From Flavobacteriales bacterium (GTDB taxonomy: Bacteria > Bacteroidota > Bacteroidia > Flavobacteriales_F > PHOS-HE28), in NCBI GenBank assembly GCA_019638115.1, contig JAHBUK010000001.1, positions 1,072,238 through 1,136,237 on the forward strand: 64,000 nucleotides of DNA, in the 5' to 3' direction. The translations under genes and the position numbers were made by a program. Numbering within the stretch: position 1 is the stretch's first letter; every line of letters starts with the position of its first letter. The notes under the pieces were generated by a model that did no database searches, had not been told where the DNA came from, and saw nothing but the letters and a program-made list of their open reading frames with translations. Of this stretch, positions 26,647-35,307 are shown piece after piece.

Positions 26647-27210
26647 ATGAAGTACCTCATCGTGGGCTTGGGCAACCCCGGGCCGGAATACGCGGATACC
26701 CGCCACAACATCGGATTCCAAGTGCTGGACGCCCTCGCCGGGGCGTCCAGCCTTGTTTTCGGCCCTGCCCGATACGGTGACAAGGCCGAGTTGAAACACA
26801 AGGGCCGCACCTTCATTCTGGTGAAGCCAAGCACCTTCATGAATCTCAGTGGCAAGGCTGTGCGCTACTGGATGGAGCAGGAACATATTCCCGCGGAGCG
26901 CGTGTTGGTGATCACTGACGACCTGGCCATACCCTTTGGTGCCATCCGCATAAAACCCAAGGGTGGTGCAGGTGGCCACAACGGTCTTACCAGCATCATT
27001 GAGCTGCTGGGCACCGAGGAATTCCCCCGCTTGCGCTTCGGTATCGGAAGTGATTTTCCAAGGGGCCGGCAGAGCGAGTATGTATTGGGTGCTTGGAACG
27101 AGTTGGAGCGCAAGACCCTATCAGACCGCATTGATCTGGCCTCCAAGGCCATCCTGCAGTTCGGGTTGCTTGGCGTGGACAGCGCCATGAACAACTTCAA
27201 CAAGCGGTAG
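26647..27210 (+). CDS. pth: Peptidyl-tRNA hydrolase
   Basis: A 187-residue Pth. Catalytic features are visible: LIVGLGNPGPEYADTRHNIG with the active His, VKPSTFMNLSGKAV, and DDLAIPFGAIRIKPKGGAGG with GHNGLTSI. It recycles peptidyl-tRNAs released from stalled ribosomes. It is the last gene of the prs operon. Confidence 0.97.
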   Translation: MKYLIVGLGNPGPEYADTRHNIGFQVLDALAGASSLVFGPARYGDKAELKHKGRTFILVKPSTFMNLSGKAVRYWMEQEHIPAERVLVITDDLAIPFGAIRIKPKGGAGGHNGLTSIIELLGTEEFPRLRFGIGSDFPRGRQSEYVLGAWNELERKTLSDRIDLASKAILQFGLLGVDSAMNNFNKR

Positions 27211-27233
27211 GGGGGGGCGCCTAATGTGCCTAC

Positions 27234-27241
27234 TAACTTTG
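27234..27241 (+). promoter_or_regulatory. Probable -7 promoter element for ferritin
   Basis: TAACTTTG matches TAnnTTTG and lies 23 bases before the ferritin ATG at 27265. A -33 TTG is not evident in the G-rich sequence upstream. Confidence 0.5.
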
Positions 27242-27264
27242 CCCCCACACCAGATTACCAGACC

Positions 27265-27780
27265 ATGCTTTCCAAGAAGATCGAAGCGGCCCTGAACGGC
27301 CAGGTGGCCGTGGAGGCCAACAGCAGCCAAGCCTACCTCGCCATGGCCTCCTGGGCAGAGAACACCGGCCTTAGCGGTACTGCTGCATTCCTCTATCGCC
27401 ACAGCGATGAGGAGCGCATGCACATGCTTAAGCTTGTGAAGTTCATCAATGAGCGTGGTGGAAAAGCCGTGATCCCCGCCCTGAAACAGCCCGGTACCAA
27501 CTACAAGGCCATCACGGATGTGTTCAAGGCCCTGCTGGACCACGAGACCAAGGTGACCAACGAGATCAACGGCGTGGTGGACCTGTGCCTGAAAGAGAAG
27601 GACTACACCACGCACAACTTCATGCAGTGGTACGTGGGTGAGCAGATCGAAGAGGAGGCCTTGGCCCGTACCCTGATCGACAAGCTGAACCTGATCGGCA
27701 ACGACAAAGGTGGCCTGTACCTGTTCGATCGCGACCTGGAAGGCATGACCGGACCACAGGGAACGGGCAACGCCAAGTAG
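27265..27780 (+). CDS. ftnA: Ferritin (non-haem, FtnA type)
   Basis: A 171-residue ferritin. The ferroxidase residues appear in NSSQAYLAMASWAENTG, SDEERMHMLKLVKFINERGG and the later EQIEEEALA. The protein forms a 24-mer shell that stores iron. ATG 27265 gives the standard start (MLSKKIEAALN); the track extension to 27226 has no family similarity and would cover the promoter. Confidence 0.95.
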   Translation: MLSKKIEAALNGQVAVEANSSQAYLAMASWAENTGLSGTAAFLYRHSDEERMHMLKLVKFINERGGKAVIPALKQPGTNYKAITDVFKALLDHETKVTNEINGVVDLCLKEKDYTTHNFMQWYVGEQIEEEALARTLIDKLNLIGNDKGGLYLFDRDLEGMTGPQGTGNAK

Positions 27781-27807
27781 GGCGGGTATTGGCTCCTTGT
27801 TCGGAGG

Positions 27808-29256
27808 TCACCAAGGCCAATCGCCACCGATCCGGAGCGGGCCCTCAAGACCGGCTTCCGTCAAGCGCCGCTTCAGTTGGGTCTCGCTGAATTGCCCTGG
27901 CAGTGCCTCTTGTGCCGCCAATCCGTACACCAGCATTCCCGTAAAGCGCACGTTGTTCACCATGGCCTGCGGGTCCACCAGGTGTATGTCGTCGCAACTG
28001 CTGTGGTAGCAGCCGTACACGTGTTTTCCCAGATCGCTGAGGGGGTAGAGCACCGGTACGCCGGCCATTAGGAAGGGTTGGTGGTCGCTATGCAGCCATA
28101 TTTCCTCGGAAACGCGGCCGGAGTAAGAGCTGCTGTCCACTTGATGGATGGAGGTGCTTAGTGCGGCAATGAGATCGCTCCAGCCCGAAGGCCCGGCCAC
28201 ACCGAAACCTTGAGGGTGGCCGGCCATATCCAGGTTGATCATGCACTTGATCCGTGCAAGCTCCCCGCTCTTCCGGTAGTGCTCAACCAACGCCCGAGAC
28301 CCCAGCAGACCCTGTTCCTCGCCCATGAACAGCACGAAGCGCACGGTGCGTTCCGGCTTGAAAGGCATGGCTTGCATGGCCCTGGCAAGATCCAGAATGG
28401 AGTAGGAGCCAAGCCCATTGTCGGTTGCTCCGGTGGCAAGGTCCCAACTATCCAGGTGCCCGCCCACCACGATCACCTCCTCCGGAAGCCGGGTACCGCG
28501 GATCTCGGCGATCACATTGTGGGCCTCCACAACAGCGCTTTGGTTGCTCATGGTAAGCCGTGCCGTAAGCGCTTGTCCATTGGCGAGCATGGCTCGCAGG
28601 TTGGTTCCATCCTCGGTGGCTACGCATGCCGCAGGAACAGGGATCAGGGTGCCGTCTATGGAAGCGGTTCCGGTCAGCAAGATCCCGCCTTCCACCTGGT
28701 TCACGAAGAGGATGGCCGCCGCCCCGCGGGCCAAGGCCAGCGCTGCCTTTTCGCTCCTGTGCAGGTTGCGGCTTCCCTCCGGGGCATCCACCAGGCCGAT
28801 GTTCACCAGCGCTACTTTGCCGGCCAGGGCATTGCCCAAGAGGTCGAGATCCGCAGGCAGGCCATTGCCCGCATCGATCAGGGGCGCCTCCACATCGGCC
28901 TCCAGCGGGGTGTTCGCCAGAGCCACGGCGGTCAAGTGAAGAAAGCCCGAGCCATCGCCAATGGTAAGCCCTACGCGACCCCGTGACCAAGCTTGTGCCC
29001 GGAACGGGAAGAGCTGCACATGTTCCAGGCCCGATCGGCGGAAAAGACTGTCCGAGCTTACCTCGGCGCGGGTGCCCTGTGGGCTGCCGGTCAGGCGGTG
29101 CCCGATATGGGTCGTACTCCAACGCAGCCAGGTATATCCAAGGGCGTGGCGCTGGGCTTCCATATCGAAGGCCACCCAGCGATCTTGTTGTGCCTGTAAG
29201 TCAACAAACCCGTGTTGACAGAGGATCAGAACGAGCGCGCGAAGCAGCGCTGGCAT
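27808..29256 (-). CDS. Secreted M28 family carboxy/aminopeptidase
   Basis: A 482-residue protein with a signal peptide (MPALLRALVLILCQHGF, ending near LQAQ). Zinc ligands are visible: GGHLDSWD, TDNGLGS, FMGEEQGLLGS, INLDMAG and YHSSCDD. A PA-type insert region precedes the catalytic domain. This subtype resembles plasma glutamate carboxypeptidase-like enzymes. The start at 29256 was chosen for the signal peptide; the longer frame to 29445 adds non-protein-like sequence over the divergent promoter region. It differs from the M28 peptidase at 14276 in sequence and length. Confidence 0.9.
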   Translation of the reverse strand: MPALLRALVLILCQHGFVDLQAQQDRWVAFDMEAQRHALGYTWLRWSTTHIGHRLTGSPQGTRAEVSSDSLFRRSGLEHVQLFPFRAQAWSRGRVGLTIGDGSGFLHLTAVALANTPLEADVEAPLIDAGNGLPADLDLLGNALAGKVALVNIGLVDAPEGSRNLHRSEKAALALARGAAAILFVNQVEGGILLTGTASIDGTLIPVPAACVATEDGTNLRAMLANGQALTARLTMSNQSAVVEAHNVIAEIRGTRLPEEVIVVGGHLDSWDLATGATDNGLGSYSILDLARAMQAMPFKPERTVRFVLFMGEEQGLLGSRALVEHYRKSGELARIKCMINLDMAGHPQGFGVAGPSGWSDLIAALSTSIHQVDSSSYSGRVSEEIWLHSDHQPFLMAGVPVLYPLSDLGKHVYGCYHSSCDDIHLVDPQAMVNNVRFTGMLVYGLAAQEALPGQFSETQLKRRLTEAGLEGPLRIGGDWPW

Positions 29257-29332
29257 GACGCTACTTTGCCGTGTGGTGAAGTGGATCGGCATGGGATCGG
29301 TGAAGGGCGGCGCCAAAGCTACGTTGGGCAGC

Positions 29333-29875
29333 ATGCGTATTCGCCGTATTTCCAAGTTGTTGATACTGCTTCCGCTGTTGCTCTGCACGGCGGTGCAACA
29401 GCAACGGGACCCGGAAAAGGATACCCGCGCCATTCTGCAGGCCAATTATCTGTACAACATAGCCAAGCTGGTGGAGTGGAAAGATACCAGCATGCGCAGT
29501 GGGAACTTCGTGATCGGCGTGCTGGGCAACGTCAACCTTTACCAGGAGCTTATCAAGCAGTACTCCACAAGGAGCATCGGCAGCCAAAGCATTGAAGTTC
29601 GAAAGCTGCCCCGTTCGGCACAAGTGGAACGATGCCATATCCTCTTCGTGGGGCGCACGGAATTGGCCTTGTTGCCCGATATCTACAAGAATATGAAGAC
29701 GCAACCCACCATGGTCGTCACCGAGTATTCAGGGGCGCTCGATGATGGTGCGGTGGTGAATTTCGTGGAGGTGGACAACCTGTTGAAATATGAACTCAAC
29801 ATGGCCAATGCCCGTGGTCATGGTCTGGTGGTGGGAGCCACGCTGAAGAACCTGGCACATCGGGTCGAGGAATGA
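29333..29875 (+). CDS. YfiR family (DUF4154) periplasmic protein
   Basis: A 180-residue protein with a signal peptide (LLILLPLLLC) and the YfiR fold features: NYLYNIAKLVEW, VLGNVNLYQEL, ERCHILFVG, and the C-terminal NARGHGLVVG. In Pseudomonas YfiR restrains a diguanylate cyclase; in Bacteroidota it usually accompanies TPR or signalling proteins. It begins an operon with a TPR protein and a SpoIIE phosphatase; its stop overlaps the next start (ATGA). Confidence 0.85.
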   Translation: MRIRRISKLLILLPLLLCTAVQQQRDPEKDTRAILQANYLYNIAKLVEWKDTSMRSGNFVIGVLGNVNLYQELIKQYSTRSIGSQSIEVRKLPRSAQVERCHILFVGRTELALLPDIYKNMKTQPTMVVTEYSGALDDGAVVNFVEVDNLLKYELNMANARGHGLVVGATLKNLAHRVEE

Positions 29876-30768
29876 TCATGACCATGCGCTCAGTCATAAC
29901 CCTCCTGTTTGCGTTCTGCGTGCTTGTATTGCGTGCGCAGCCGGACCCCTTCGTATCGGCGCTGGAGAAATATCAGGCCGGCGATCTTCAGCAGGCAAAG
30001 CAGCTCATCGATCGCGCTGTGAAGTCTCCGGGGCATAGCGTGAATGCCGAAGCCTGGTTGCTGCGCGGTTTCATATACAAGGATGTCTTCAAGGACATGC
30101 AGAACGCCAGCGAGGCTGATGTGGTCCGCGATGAAGCAGTGGCGAGCTTGTACAACTGCATGTTGTTGGATGAGGAGAACACCTACCGTGTGAATGCCGA
30201 CCAGGCCTATGACTACCTGGCAAGGTCCTATTACAACGATGCGGCCAAGGCGCTTAGCGGTATGGACGATGCACGTGCCGAAGCGCTCTTTGCCAAATAC
30301 AAGGAAGCCATGTTGAGGCAGGACCCGAAGGTCCAGTTGAAGGCGCGCGAGATAGAATTCCTCAATGCCTTGGGCACGCTGCATACCAAACAACACAATA
30401 AGGACCGTAAGAACGATGCGCTCTTTGAGCGGGCTGTGCAAGACTTCAAGGCCGCACTTGCCTTGGATCCCGAGAATTATGGGGCCAACTACAACCTGGC
30501 CACGCTGTACTACAACCAAGGGGTCATGCGCATACGCCAAGTGGGTCCAACGGATGAGATCGCGGACATCATTGACATACAGGAAACCGCACGGGTCTCT
30601 TTCCGCCAAGCATTACCGTACATGCTGAAAGCGCATGAATTGAACCCAACGCGCCGGGAAACCCTTCTGGGCCTGGAGAACATCTACTACAGCCTGCAGG
30701 ACCAACAGCGCACGGAAGAGATCCGCCGCTTGTTCGAAGAACTGCCGCCGAACAACGACGACCGGTAA
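29872..30768 (+). CDS. Secreted TPR protein
   Basis: A 298-residue protein with a signal peptide (SVITLLFAFCVLVLRAQ). TPR-like helical repeats include FVSALEKYQAGDLQQAKQL near the start and ENYGANYNLATLYYNQGVM later. It overlaps yfiR by four bases and lies 9 bases before the HAMP-SpoIIE gene, so it is probably a periplasmic partner in that signalling unit. Function otherwise unknown. ATG 29884 is an alternative start that keeps the signal peptide. Confidence 0.8.
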   Translation: MIMTMRSVITLLFAFCVLVLRAQPDPFVSALEKYQAGDLQQAKQLIDRAVKSPGHSVNAEAWLLRGFIYKDVFKDMQNASEADVVRDEAVASLYNCMLLDEENTYRVNADQAYDYLARSYYNDAAKALSGMDDARAEALFAKYKEAMLRQDPKVQLKAREIEFLNALGTLHTKQHNKDRKNDALFERAVQDFKAALALDPENYGANYNLATLYYNQGVMRIRQVGPTDEIADIIDIQETARVSFRQALPYMLKAHELNPTRRETLLGLENIYYSLQDQQRTEEIRRLFEELPPNNDDR

Positions 30769-30777
30769 GCTGCTGCC

Positions 30778-32565
30778 ATGGCGATGCGCATGACCATTGG
30801 CCGGAAGATCGCAATGGGCTTCGGCCTGTTCATATTCTTCGCGCTCATCGTGGTGTTGCTCACCAACCGTACCCTGGAGCGAAGCCGGGCCATCAACGAC
30901 CAGATAAACCGGGTCTATTCGCCATCCCTGGATGCGCTGGTGACATTGCGCAACCTGGCGGTGAACGCACACACCCTGATCAAGCAATGGGCCTTGTTGG
31001 AAAGCCGGGCCGACGCCCCCGAAAAAACCGCCTTGGTGCAGATCACCAACCAGGAACTTCCCCAAGTGTTGGACCGCTTGGATACCCTTATGGCGCATTG
31101 GGATCCCGAAGAGGTCGCGCTTATGAACCAGGTCTCCTCTGAGCTGGGGGGAGTTTTCGAGTTGCATGAGCAGATAAAGACCATGCTCCCATCCCTGGAG
31201 AGCTACAGCGACCCGCTTGTGCACCTCATGCGCAATGACCTGGCGGAAGAGGGCGGGGCCCTGGACCAGCAGGGCCAGGCTGTGCTGGCCAGCTTGGACA
31301 GGCTGATGCTCATGCAGGAGGACAAACGACGACAGCTCTCCAGCGGCATGATCAGGAGCTTCGACTCCTTGAAGTTCTTCGTCCTTTACCTGGGCATCGC
31401 ACTGGTGGTCATCGGAGTGGTCGTTGCGGTGCTCATCATCCGCGGTATCGTTAGGCCCGTTAGGCGCCTTCGAAGTGTGCTGCTCAGCCTTGGGCGCGGT
31501 GTATTCCCCCGCACCCGGATTAGTGTTACCAATGATGAGATCGGCGATATGAGCGTGGCGCTCACCTCTTTGGTGGAGGGCTTGAAAAGGACCACGGACT
31601 TCTCGCACGCTGTGGCCGCCGGCAATTTCGAGGCAGAGTTCCAGCCCATGAGCCAAGAGGACGTGCTCGGCTTGGCCTTGTTGAAGATGCGCGACGAGCT
31701 TGGACAACGTGAACGCTCGCTCGAACTGAAGGTCATGGAGCGCACCGAGGAAGTGGTGCGCCAAAAGGATGAGGTGGAGCGCCAGAGCCGCAAGGTGGTG
31801 GAGCTCTACAAGAACGTCACAGACAGCATCCGTTACGCCAAAAGGCTTCAAGAGTCCATTCTCCCGCCCGAAAAGCGCATACGTGACCTTATGCCCGACT
31901 CCTTTGTGCTATACCGGCCAAAGGACATTGTAAGTGGTGATTTCTATTGGGTGGATCGCATGCGGGACAAGGTCCTGTTCGCAGCCGTGGACTGCACCGG
32001 CCATGGTGTGCCCGGAGCCTTCATGAGCCTTATTGGGCACAACGGGCTGAACCAGGCTGTTAAGGAGCGACAACACACCCGACCGAGTGAGGTCTTGAAG
32101 GAGTTGAACCGCATCGCATTCGAGGCCCTTCACAAAGACCGCGAGCAGTATCTGGTCCGCGACGGTATGGACATGGCCTTTTGCAGCTACGACCCCCGAA
32201 CGCGTGAGCTGGAATACGCGGGCGCCAATTGCCCGCTGTATGTTGTGCGACGTGGTGAGCTGATACAGTACAGCCCGAACAAGAGCGCCATCGGAAGCTT
32301 CGAACTGGCCGACATGGTGTTCACGGACCACCGCATCCAACTGGAAGCGGATGACATGGTTTACATCTTCTCAGATGGATACGCCGACCAGTTCGGCGGG
32401 CCCAAGGGAAAGAAGTTCCTGTACAAACAATTCCGGGACACCCTGGTCGGGCTCAGCCAAGAACCCACAGCCAGGCAGCGCAGCATGCTCCAGGAGGTGT
32501 TCAACAACTGGCGCGGCGCCCACGAGCAGGTGGACGACATTCTGGTGATCGGAATGCGCGCCTAA
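30778..32565 (+). CDS. Membrane HAMP-SpoIIE serine phosphatase
   Basis: A 595-residue protein. A membrane helix (about 13-31), a periplasmic sensor region (32-195), a second helix (about 203-225), HAMP, a coiled coil, and then a SpoIIE/PP2C domain with DFYWVDRM, AAVDCTGHGVPGAFMS and VYIFSDGYADQFGG, whose Asp residues bind metal. Such phosphatases dephosphorylate anti-anti-sigma factors in partner-switching systems. The periplasmic YfiR and TPR proteins encoded just upstream are likely input components. Confidence 0.9.
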   Translation: MAMRMTIGRKIAMGFGLFIFFALIVVLLTNRTLERSRAINDQINRVYSPSLDALVTLRNLAVNAHTLIKQWALLESRADAPEKTALVQITNQELPQVLDRLDTLMAHWDPEEVALMNQVSSELGGVFELHEQIKTMLPSLESYSDPLVHLMRNDLAEEGGALDQQGQAVLASLDRLMLMQEDKRRQLSSGMIRSFDSLKFFVLYLGIALVVIGVVVAVLIIRGIVRPVRRLRSVLLSLGRGVFPRTRISVTNDEIGDMSVALTSLVEGLKRTTDFSHAVAAGNFEAEFQPMSQEDVLGLALLKMRDELGQRERSLELKVMERTEEVVRQKDEVERQSRKVVELYKNVTDSIRYAKRLQESILPPEKRIRDLMPDSFVLYRPKDIVSGDFYWVDRMRDKVLFAAVDCTGHGVPGAFMSLIGHNGLNQAVKERQHTRPSEVLKELNRIAFEALHKDREQYLVRDGMDMAFCSYDPRTRELEYAGANCPLYVVRRGELIQYSPNKSAIGSFELADMVFTDHRIQLEADDMVYIFSDGYADQFGGPKGKKFLYKQFRDTLVGLSQEPTARQRSMLQEVFNNWRGAHEQVDDILVIGMRA

Positions 32566-32607
32566 GTCCTTGCTCGGACCATCCGGCACACAACGGCCAA
32601 CGCAAGC

Positions 32608-33447
32608 CTACTGGAAGCTCCAGCCGCCACCCACCGAGGTCTCCCGGGGGTTCATGAGCATTACCGGTATCTGCGCCTCGTTGGAGAGCACCTCCTGTTC
32701 GTAGGGCACACCCAGCACGCCGAAGATGTTGCCTTGGGCCAGGTTCATGATCGCGATCAGATCCGCGTCCACCTCCACGGCGTAGCGAACAACCGCCTTC
32801 ACAAAATCGCCGCTGTCCTCGTCGGTAATGGTGGCATCGTGCGCAATGCCCCGTTCCTCCAGGTATTGTTTGGCGAACTTGATGTGATTGACCAATTGCT
32901 TGTGCAGGAATTCATCGTCCTCCCGCGGGGTCACCAAGTGCACCTTGCTGTTGAAGTACTTTGCCATGTCCGCCACCAAGGTCAATTTCTGGCGGGTTTC
33001 CTTGTGAAGGTCAAGTGGCACCACGATCGAATCATAGCCACCCTCTTTGATGGGGCGCTGTTGCACCACGATGAACGGCACCTCGGAATTGGTGATCACG
33101 CGCAGGGCCCGGCTACCGGTCAGGAACTGCATGCCGCGCATGCCGTGGGTACCCATGATGATCAACGAGGCATCAATCTCCGCTGCCGCATCACCGATGT
33201 CCTCGAAGATGCTGCCTACCCGGACCAGTTTATGGACCAGCACCGTGGTGCCTTTTTCCGTGGCTCGTGCCACAGCGGCCTCCAGCTTGCGACGGGCCTC
33301 TTCCGCCTCGGAAGCCTTGGGTACAACATGCAGTAAGTAAACCTCTGCTGCCGCGTGCTCGGCCAGATTCATGGCATGGTCAATAGCACAATCGGCCACC
33401 GGTGTGAAGTCGGTGGGTACCAGGATCTTCGTCTTTTTCTGGGTCAT
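32608..33447 (-). CDS. Universal stress protein with two UspA domains
   Basis: A 279-residue protein. The first UspA domain begins at ILVPTDFTPVADCAID and contains the ATP-binding pattern GTHGMRGMQFLTGSRA; the second begins at IVVPLDLHKET and is more divergent. ATG 33447 gives the normal start (MTQKKTKILVPTDF). It converges on the SpoIIE gene and diverges from ssb across a 267-base gap. Confidence 0.9.
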   Translation of the reverse strand: MTQKKTKILVPTDFTPVADCAIDHAMNLAEHAAAEVYLLHVVPKASEAEEARRKLEAAVARATEKGTTVLVHKLVRVGSIFEDIGDAAAEIDASLIIMGTHGMRGMQFLTGSRALRVITNSEVPFIVVQQRPIKEGGYDSIVVPLDLHKETRQKLTLVADMAKYFNSKVHLVTPREDDEFLHKQLVNHIKFAKQYLEERGIAHDATITDEDSGDFVKAVVRYAVEVDADLIAIMNLAQGNIFGVLGVPYEQEVLSNEAQIPVMLMNPRETSVGGGWSFQ

Positions 33448-33576
33448 TGGGGGTGTCCGGTTTCCTTGCGGTATGGTGCTCTGAAGGCGGCTAAAGATAG
33501 ACGAAAGCCTGAAGTCGGATGTTCCATGCGCCGGGCCGATGCCCATTGGCGATCGGGCAAGTTCTCAGGCGTAAAG

Positions 33577-33627
33577 CAAACGCTTGCCAACGCTTGTAAA
33601 CGGCTGCAAATGCTTACTGCCCGGATC
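33577..33627 (+). promoter_or_regulatory. Phased decamer operator array upstream of ssb-1
   Basis: Four consecutive 10-bp units (CAAACGCTTG, CCAACGCTTG, TAAACGGCTG, CAAATGCTTA; 33577-33616) are followed by CTGCCCGGATC. CCCGGATC starts 29 bases before a promoter-like TTTGC (33649). The other ssb gene has the same arrangement at 37395-37445 with the same 29-base spacing. The spacing of one helical turn suggests a protein bound repeatedly to one face of the DNA. Confidence 0.65.
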
Positions 33628-33714
33628 ATCGCTCTCAAGGGGTTCTCCTTTGCAGCGTCAATGGTCGGTTCCGCCGACCGGAAAGCTCCGATAAACCCAT
33701 CAACCCAACACATC

Positions 33715-34062
33715 ATGAACATGAACAACAAAGTACAACTCATCGGGCACCTCGGTAACGACCCCGAACTGAAGGACGTGGGCAATGGAAAGCGCGTGCT
33801 GCGTTTCCGCATGGCCACCAACGAGCGCTACAAGGGCACGGACGGAGAGTGGAAGGACAACACGGAATGGCACCCGGTGGTGGCCTGGGGCAAACAAGCG
33901 GAGCGCTTGGCCGGACAGGTGGGCAAGGGCAGCGGCTTGTTGGTGGAAGGGCGACTTGTGCACCGGAACTACGAGACCAAGGAAGGGGAGAAGCGTACGT
34001 CTTCGGAAGTGGTGCTCTCCGATTACCGCCTGATGTCTGCCGCAAAGGGCGTGGCAGCATAG
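33715..34062 (+). CDS. ssb: Single-stranded DNA-binding protein, paralogue 1
   Basis: A 115-residue OB-fold protein: NKVQLIGHLGNDPELK, NTEWHPVVAWGKQAE and LLVEGRLVHRNYETKEGEK are typical SSB motifs. It lacks the long acidic tail of the replicative SSB, so it may serve recombination or DNA uptake. ATG 33715 is the family start; the longer frame covers the operator array. A terminator follows directly. Confidence 0.93.
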   Translation: MNMNNKVQLIGHLGNDPELKDVGNGKRVLRFRMATNERYKGTDGEWKDNTEWHPVVAWGKQAERLAGQVGKGSGLLVEGRLVHRNYETKEGEKRTSSEVVLSDYRLMSAAKGVAA

Positions 34063-34084
34063 CGGATGATCCTTGTTAACGCGG

Positions 34085-34109
34085 AAAGGGGGCCGAGCAA
34101 GCCCCCTTT
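34085..34109. terminator. Bidirectional terminator after ssb-1
   Basis: AAAGGGGGC, loop CGAGCAA, GCCCCCTTT: a 9-bp perfect stem with A and T ends, between ssb-1 and the converging PKD protein gene. Confidence 0.75.
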
Positions 34110-34116
34110 CTGCGTA

Positions 34117-35307
34117 CTAATGCTTGATGATGCGAAGCATATGCCGCGATCGCGCGGCCGTAAGTTGCAAGGAGTAGGGCCCACCGGGAAGTGCGCTTAG
34201 GTCCAATGTGTTCATTGAAGGACCCAGGAGGGTTTGTCGCACCACTGCACGGCCGAGCGCATCAAAAAGCACGGCATCATATGCACCCTGCTCAAGTCCG
34301 CTCAAATGCAGTTGGTCGCCAACCGGATTCGGCCACACCCGCACTGGCGTATCCGAGCCGCCCATCTCTTCCGTTCCGACCACGTTCACGAACACATCGC
34401 GGCAGGTGATGGTTACGCATGTATCGGCCAACAACGGACCCCATGTACGCACGGTGGAGCATAGCTGGTAAGAGCCCGCAAGCGTATAGCTGTGCAACGC
34501 GAAGCGCCCCTGTTCGGTAGGGCTTCCGTCGCCGAAATCCCAGCTGATCGTGTTGTTCATGCCAGAGGTTATGGACGTATCGAGCACCCCTACAAGACCC
34601 TCCTGCTGCACCATGATGAAGCCCGGTTCGAACACAACATCACAAGGCACCGGCACAGCCCCCAGGTATAGCCACTTGCAGACCGTACTGGTGCATGCCA
34701 CAGGGGGCGGGCCGCTCACGCTTAAGCACACCTTGAAGGGGCCGCTGCCGTAGTAGGTGTGTGACGGGCTTGCACCCTGCCCTGTTCCTCCGTCCCCAAA
34801 GGACCAGGTTTGTTGTACTATCCCCTCCCCGAATGCCGAAACATCTTGAAAGGTGATCGTGGATGCCAGTGCCGAAGCAAGCTCGAAATCCGCCGAAAGT
34901 GTGGCGCAACTCGTATCCTGCAACACATTCACAAAGCGGCAGGTGGTGGTGCTGCATGGCTGCTGCGCGAGCACGTCGAAAGCATTCACGGTAAGGCACA
35001 CAAGGTGTTCGCCCGGCAATTGGAACGAGTGTGTATGGGTCTCCGTGAAATACTGATCGAACGTGACGCCATCGAAGACGCTCCACACATTGCTGTAAGG
35101 GATCGTTTGGCCAGCGGTCACTTCCGGGAGGAACGTGTAGGTGAGGAGGCCGATCAGCTCCTCGCTGAATTCGACCTCCAGCGAGGGGTCGCAGCCTTGC
35201 CAGCCCCCACCCCCCAAGGCATCGCGTTGCTCATCCAGCAGTTGGCCGCGCGCGGCCCCTGAGATCAGCAGGAACAAGAGCAGTATCGAATAGGAGCGAG
35301 AACTCAT
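34117..35307 (-). CDS. Secreted PKD-domain protein with T9SS sorting domain
   Basis: A 396-residue protein with a signal peptide (YSILLLFLLISGAARGQ). Two PKD-like domains are marked by WSFGDGGTGQGASPSHTY and WDFGDGSPTEQGRFALHSY. The C-terminus is a Por sorting domain (VWPNPVGDQLHLSG, FDALGRAV). It is likely exported to the cell surface. Its start overlaps the stop of the upstream beta-barrel-like gene (ATGA), so it is the third gene of the ECF sigma operon. Confidence 0.9.
   Translation of the reverse strand: MSSRSYSILLLFLLISGAARGQLLDEQRDALGGGGWQGCDPSLEVEFSEELIGLLTYTFLPEVTAGQTIPYSNVWSVFDGVTFDQYFTETHTHSFQLPGEHLVCLTVNAFDVLAQQPCSTTTCRFVNVLQDTSCATLSADFELASALASTITFQDVSAFGEGIVQQTWSFGDGGTGQGASPSHTYYGSGPFKVCLSVSGPPPVACTSTVCKWLYLGAVPVPCDVVFEPGFIMVQQEGLVGVLDTSITSGMNNTISWDFGDGSPTEQGRFALHSYTLAGSYQLCSTVRTWGPLLADTCVTITCRDVFVNVVGTEEMGGSDTPVRVWPNPVGDQLHLSGLEQGAYDAVLFDALGRAVVRQTLLGPSMNTLDLSALPGGPYSLQLTAARSRHMLRIIKH

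Noticed and set aside
33355..33714. Longer N-terminus for ssb-1
   Set aside because: It would translate the operator array and adds sequence not found in SSB proteins; ATG 33715 gives the full OB fold.
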